From Fidelibacterota bacterium (lineage in GTDB: Bacteria; Bipolaricaulota; Bipolaricaulia; Bipolaricaulales; Bipolaricaulaceae): a stretch of DNA of 7,756 nt. How positions within the stretch are numbered: position 1 is the first letter of the stretch; each line of letters opens with the position of its first letter. The notes beneath the pieces are model-generated. The model was given only the letters and a program-made list of their open reading frames with translations. It was not told the DNA's origin and searched no databases. The stretch lies in NCBI GenBank assembly GCA_024277405.1, contig JAJRVI010000039.1:1-7756 (forward strand), given 5' to 3'. A program made the position numbers and the translations under genes. Positions 4,803-7,756 of this stretch are shown piece after piece.

Positions 4803-6113
4803 CTATTTTACGCGGTCCTGAAGCTCCCGGGAAGCCGTGCGGAGGCGACGGACCACGTTCTCCTTCCCCGCGAGGGAGATGACGTCGAAGAGCCCCGGCG
4901 ATACGGTGCGACCGGTGACGACAACCCTGACCGCTTGCGCGACCGCTTTCAAGGGGAGACCGAGCTCCGCCAGGACCTCCCGGATCGCCCTTTCCACCGT
5001 CTCGGGAGAGAAATCGTCCAGCGCTTCCAGGGCGGCGGCGATGCGCTCCAGGGGGGCCGCGAGCTCCGGTCGCAGGATCTCCCCGGCCTCCGGGGGCAAG
5101 GGGAGCGGTCGGGGGAAGAGGAACCGGGCCGCGCGTGCCATATCGACCAGGGTCTTGTTCCGCTCCCGCAGAAGCCCCGCGGCCCGCCTGAGCCTGGAAC
5201 GCCCCAGGGCTTCTACCTCCTCCCGGGTGGCGATGCCTTCCTGCACGATGTACTCCGCTAAAAGATCCGCCAGCTTATCAAGATCTGTGCGCTTGAGCCA
5301 CTCGTGGTTCAACCAGAGGAGCTTCGCCTCGTCGAACACCGCGGCCGAGGTCCCTACCCCATCCAGGTCGAAGTAGCGGATGAGCTCCTCCCGCGAGAAG
5401 ATCTCCTGGTCCCCATGGGACCAACCGAGCCGCGCGAGGAAGTTCACCAGCGCCTCGGGCAGGAACCCCCGCCGCCGGTACTCCAATACCGAGACGGCCC
5501 CGTGGCGCTTGGAGAGCTTGGTGCGGTCCGGCCCCAGGATGAGGGGGATATGGGCGAACGCTGGGGGCTCCCATCCCAGCGCCCCGTAGATCCAGAGCTG
5601 TTTCGGGGTGTTGTTCATGTGCTCGTCGCCGCGGATGACGTGGGTCATCCCCATGTCGTGGTCGTCCACCACACAGGCGAAGTTGTAGGTCGGGGTCCCG
5701 TCGGACCGCAGGATCACGAAATCCTTGAACTCGGAGTTGGAGAACTCCACCCGCCCGAGGATCAGGTCCTCCACCACCGTGCTACCCGACCGCGGCACCC
5801 GGAACCAGATGGCCCCCTCGCTTTCGTAGGCTACTCCCTTCTCCAAAAGGAATTGGGCCACCCCGCGGTGGCGGTCGATCCGGTCGGTCTGGCGGTAGTA
5901 CTCGTCCCAGTCGAGCCCGAGCCACCGGAGCGATTCCTTTATCTGGTCGATGGCCTCCTCGGTGGACCGGGTACGGTCGGTGTCCTCGATGCGCAGGATG
6001 AACGCCCCCTTGTGATGGCGGGCGAAGAGCCAGTTGAACAGTGCCGTCCTGGCCCCGCCCACGTGGAGATATCCCGTGGGACTCGGCGCGAACCTCACCC
6101 TTACGTTGCCCAT
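4803..6113 (-). CDS. gltX: Glutamyl-tRNA synthetase
   Basis: 436 residues; it charges tRNA-Glu (and possibly tRNA-Gln, if the organism uses the amidotransferase route) with glutamate in the cytosol. It opens with RFAPSPTGYLHVGGARTALF, which holds the HIGH-equivalent HVGG at 17-20. Then come RIEDTDRTRS (41-50), RGDEHMNNTP (161-170) and the KMSKS-equivalent KLSKR (199-203), followed by the helical anticodon-binding region. It is shorter than the usual 460-500 residues. After VAYESEGAIWFRVP (94-107) it lacks the roughly 40-residue Cys-containing stretch (YCYCTPEEL... type) found in many bacterial enzymes, so the zinc-site region is reduced. The start ATG at 6113 has GGGAG just upstream, and a 61-bp gap follows the MOSC gene. 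With the TlpA-like gene 41 bp downstream, it probably belongs to one long minus-strand transcript. Confidence 0.96.
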   Translation of the reverse strand: MGNVRVRFAPSPTGYLHVGGARTALFNWLFARHHKGAFILRIEDTDRTRSTEEAIDQIKESLRWLGLDWDEYYRQTDRIDRHRGVAQFLLEKGVAYESEGAIWFRVPRSGSTVVEDLILGRVEFSNSEFKDFVILRSDGTPTYNFACVVDDHDMGMTHVIRGDEHMNNTPKQLWIYGALGWEPPAFAHIPLILGPDRTKLSKRHGAVSVLEYRRRGFLPEALVNFLARLGWSHGDQEIFSREELIRYFDLDGVGTSAAVFDEAKLLWLNHEWLKRTDLDKLADLLAEYIVQEGIATREEVEALGRSRLRRAAGLLRERNKTLVDMARAARFLFPRPLPLPPEAGEILRPELAAPLERIAAALEALDDFSPETVERAIREVLAELGLPLKAVAQAVRVVVTGRTVSPGLFDVISLAGKENVVRRLRTASRELQDRVK

Positions 6114-6174
6114 AGCTCCCGCATTTTAGCCCCTCTTCCGCTATCGGGACACGCACCCTTACGCCACTCACTCC

Positions 6175-6624
6175 TCACCCATCACGTTTCACCAGCCGCA
6201 CCGGATCGCCGGGCCTTATCCTCCCGCCGGAGAGCACCCGGGCGAACACCCCCACCCGGGGCATGATGCATTCCCCCACCGCCTCCCTGATGGCACAGCC
6301 CTCGTGGCAGGGCTTCCCGATTTGCGTCACCTCGAGGCGCACCTCCCCCACCACGAGCTCGTCGCCCACCTCCACCGCCCCGGGGTCCAACCCCCGGGTG
6401 GTGATGTTCTCGGCGAAGCCCCCCGGGGGGACCGCGATCCCGTGCTTTGCCTCGAAGGCCTCGATCTCCGCGGCATCCAACAGGCTCACCTCCCGCCCCG
6501 GGGTCCCGGCGTGGGCGTCTCCCACCACCCCCACCCCTACCCGGCACTCGATCTCCGGCACCGGGCGCTTGGGGGTGCCCTTGCCCTCGCTCACGTTTAC
6601 CGAGATCACGCGTCCCGCGTCCAT
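6175..6624 (-). CDS. MOSC-domain protein (molybdenum cofactor-associated)
   Basis: 149 residues. The start is taken at ATG 6624; the frame is open to 6732, but that extension (RRGPPRGL..., GPGPGGDDKGG) is low-complexity out-of-frame moaC sequence. MOSC signatures are present: GVVGDAHAG (32-40), REVSLLD (44-50), GGFAENITTRGLD (68-80), GKPCHEGCAI (103-112, with C106 as the conserved MOSC Cys) and GGRIRPGDPVRLV near the end. MOSC is the sulfur-carrying domain of Moco sulfurases and of the YiiM/YuaD type; free-standing short versions are often linked to moa genes and may handle sulfur or finish the cofactor. Its ATG lies 19 bp inside the 3' end of moaC, so the two are translationally coupled. C110 gives a second nearby cysteine. 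Confidence 0.93.
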   Translation of the reverse strand: MDAGRVISVNVSEGKGTPKRPVPEIECRVGVGVVGDAHAGTPGREVSLLDAAEIEAFEAKHGIAVPPGGFAENITTRGLDPGAVEVGDELVVGEVRLEVTQIGKPCHEGCAIREAVGECIMPRVGVFARVLSGGRIRPGDPVRLVKRDG

Positions 6625-7073
6625 CTTCCGCTCTTTCCCCCCGTCTTCTCCAGGAGCATCACCTCCCTTATCGTCGCCCCCGGGGCCCGGGCCTTGCACA
6701 TGTCGTAGACCGCGAGGAGGGCCGCGACGCATGCACTCATGGCCTCCATCTCCACCCCGGTCTTCCCGGTGCAGCGCACCTCGGCGTAGACCACGAGCTC
6801 CCCCTCCCCGGCCTCGAACCGGATGTCCACCCCCTCCAGCCCCGGAAGGGTATGGCAGAGGGGGACGAGCTGGGGGGTGAGCTTCGCCCCCATGATCCCC
6901 GCCACCTGGGCCACGGCGAGGACATCCCCCTTCTCCATCCTCCCCTCGAGCACATCCCGGATCACCTCGTGCGGGAGCTCGATCCGCCCCATCGCCAGGG
7001 CCGTCCGCTTGGTGGGGGGTTTATCCCCCACGTCCACCATCCGCACCGGCTTGCGCAGCGGCTCCCCGCTCAA
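6606..7073 (-). CDS. moaC: Cyclic pyranopterin monophosphate synthase MoaC
   Basis: 155 residues. With MoaA, it converts the GTP-derived 3',8-cyclo intermediate to cyclic pyranopterin monophosphate, the first steps of molybdopterin synthesis, in the cytosol. Signatures are MVDVGDK (12-18), GIMGAKLTPQLVPLCHTLP (59-77; K64 and H74 expected catalytic), KTGVEMEAMSA (104-114), YDMCKA (123-128; D124 and K127) and LLEKTGGKSGRW at the end. Start: TTG at 7071-7073, chosen because AAAGGAGG lies 4-5 nt upstream and because MVDV at codon 12 matches the usual distance from the N-terminus. It overlaps the MOSC gene and is divergent from tupA, which supplies tungstate or molybdate. No moaA is visible in the window. 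Confidence 0.96.
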   Translation of the reverse strand: MSGEPLRKPVRMVDVGDKPPTKRTALAMGRIELPHEVIRDVLEGRMEKGDVLAVAQVAGIMGAKLTPQLVPLCHTLPGLEGVDIRFEAGEGELVVYAEVRCTGKTGVEMEAMSACVAALLAVYDMCKARAPGATIREVMLLEKTGGKSGRWTRDA

Positions 7074-7090
7074 ACGCCCTCCTTTCCTCG

Positions 7091-7101
7091 GGTATGATAC
7101 C
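7091..7101. promoter_or_regulatory. Palindromic divergent promoter/operator candidate between moaC and tupA
   Basis: GGTAT-G-ATACC is a perfect 5+1+5 inverted repeat in the middle of the 45-bp space between the moaC and tupA starts. It reads as a -10-like TATGAT on the plus strand (7093-7098) and TATCAT on the minus strand (7094-7099). Each lies about 9-10 nt before the strong Shine-Dalgarno of its gene, AAGGAGG at 7107-7113 for tupA and AAAGGAGG for moaC. No convincing -35 is seen for either. It could be two back-to-back promoters sharing one element, a regulator site, or both. Confidence 0.4.
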
Positions 7102-7118
7102 GCCCGAAGGAGGATGAG

Positions 7119-7756
7119 GTGCTAAGGGAGCTCCTTTTGCTCGGCGGTCTTCTCTTGATGTTGAGCGTCTCCCCGACCGCGGCGGAGCTGGTGCTGGCCA
7201 CCACCACCTCCACCTACGACACCGGGCTCCTGGACCGGCTGAACCGGGCGTTCGAGGAACTCTTCGGGGCCAGGGTGAAGGTGATCGCCGTGGGGACGGG
7301 AGCGGCGTTGGAGCTCGCAAAACGGGGGGTGGTGGACCTCGTCCTGGTACACGCCCGCCCCCTGGAGGACCGCTACCTCGCGGAGGGATGGGTGATCAAC
7401 CGCCGCGACGTGATGTTCAACGACTTCGTGGTGGTTGGGTCGCCCGCGGATCCCGCCGGCGTGAAGGGGGCCCCCACCGCCGTCGAAGCCTTCCGCCGCA
7501 TCGCCGCCGCCGGGGCCCGGTTCCTCTCCCGGGGGGACAACTCCGGCACCCACTTCAAGGAACGGGAGATCTGGCGGGCGGCGGGGATCGAGCCCGGGGG
7601 ACGGTGGTACCTCCTCTCCGGGAAGGGCATGGGGGATACCCTGGTGCAGGCGGACCTCATGGGGGCCTACACCCTCACCGACCGGGGGACCTTCCTGGCC
7701 ATGCGGGAAAACCTCGACTTGGAGATCGTGGTGGAGGGCCCGGTGAAGGGCGGTGA
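7119..7756 (+). CDS. tupA: Tungstate/molybdate ABC transporter substrate-binding protein TupA (3' end beyond window)
   Basis: 212 codons are visible and the frame is open at the right edge. Start: GTG 7119, with AAGGAGG ending 5 nt upstream. Residues 1-22 are a signal peptide (LRELLLLGGLLLMLSVSPTAA), so the protein is exported. The mature part carries the TupA signature blocks: LATTTSTYDTGLLD (26-39), VIAVGTGAALELAKRG (55-70), DLVLVHA (73-79), NDFVVVGSPADPAG (101-114), SRGDNSGTHFKE (137-148) and GAYTLTDRGTF (182-192). TTTST and SRGDNSGTH are the oxyanion-binding loops of the family. It captures tungstate (possibly molybdate) for an ABC importer; tupB and tupC should follow to the right. Its divergence from moaC/MOSC ties metal uptake to pterin cofactor synthesis. 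Confidence 0.94.
   Translation, partial: MLRELLLLGGLLLMLSVSPTAAELVLATTTSTYDTGLLDRLNRAFEELFGARVKVIAVGTGAALELAKRGVVDLVLVHARPLEDRYLAEGWVINRRDVMFNDFVVVGSPADPAGVKGAPTAVEAFRRIAAAGARFLSRGDNSGTHFKEREIWRAAGIEPGGRWYLLSGKGMGDTLVQADLMGAYTLTDRGTFLAMRENLDLEIVVEGPVKGG

Noticed and set aside
5304..6266. Long 320-codon plus-strand frame antisense to gltX
   Set aside because: GC-driven mirror frame with Pro/Val/Arg-rich sequence and no motifs; gltX on the other strand is unambiguous.
6625..6732. 36-residue N-terminal extension of the MOSC frame
   Set aside because: Lies wholly inside moaC in another frame, is low-complexity Gly/Pro/Arg, and the MOSC fold starts after ATG 6624.
7122..7756. Minus-strand and alternate plus-strand frames across tupA
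   Set aside because: They contradict the clear TupA motif series; the plus frame starting at 7388 has no ribosome site or family motif.

Overview
This is a GC-rich bacterial chromosomal window with one clearly AT-richer stretch at about 500-1000. The complete genes are of bacterial type: undecaprenyl-diphosphatase, glutamyl-tRNA synthetase, MoaC, a MOSC protein, a TlpA-like thioredoxin and a HAD phosphatase. The pairing of molybdopterin genes with a tungstate-type binding protein, and several Val/Leu/Arg-rich products, would suit an uncultivated thermophilic or anaerobic lineage such as Bipolaricaulota. That placement is a guess; nothing here fixes the phylum.

Left region (1-1485, minus strand): a compact cyclic-di-GMP circuit. 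A good sigma-70-type promoter (1457-1485) drives a leader RNA. The leader folds as a GEMM-I (c-di-GMP-I) riboswitch (about 1365-1449), and its 3' arm is shared with a strong intrinsic terminator (1338-1381). Downstream, behind a strong Shine-Dalgarno, lies a 103-residue protein joining a ribbon-helix-helix DNA-binding domain to an MshEN/GspE-N-like domain, a family known to bind c-di-GMP. After only 27 bp comes the start of a large secreted protein. It has a signal sequence, an N-terminal surface-protein module, a tandem Ig/cadherin-like repeat with an extraordinary Cys/Gly-rich insertion, and a second repeat that runs off the left edge. The arrangement suggests that c-di-GMP is read twice, by RNA and possibly by protein, to control an adhesin-like surface protein. 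This is the most interesting part of the window.

Middle region: a plus-strand HAD hydrolase (1557-2312) diverges from the riboswitch operon and converges, with a 17-bp overlap, on uppP. A minus-strand cluster runs gltX - TlpA-like exported thioredoxin - uppP (6113 down to 2296). The last two genes abut exactly as TGA-ATG. The TlpA-like protein is unusual: it has EF-hand-like loops before the thioredoxin domain, a C-terminal domain with a Cys-X5-Cys motif recalling DsbD-alpha, and a C-terminal membrane anchor.

Right region: moaC and a MOSC-domain gene overlap by 19 bp on the minus strand, upstream of gltX. They diverge from tupA (7119 to the right edge), which encodes the tungstate/molybdate-binding protein of an ABC importer. 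Only 45 bp separate the two start codons, and they hold a palindromic GGTAT-G-ATACC that contains -10-like hexamers facing both ways. Metal uptake and pterin cofactor synthesis are thus set up for joint control.
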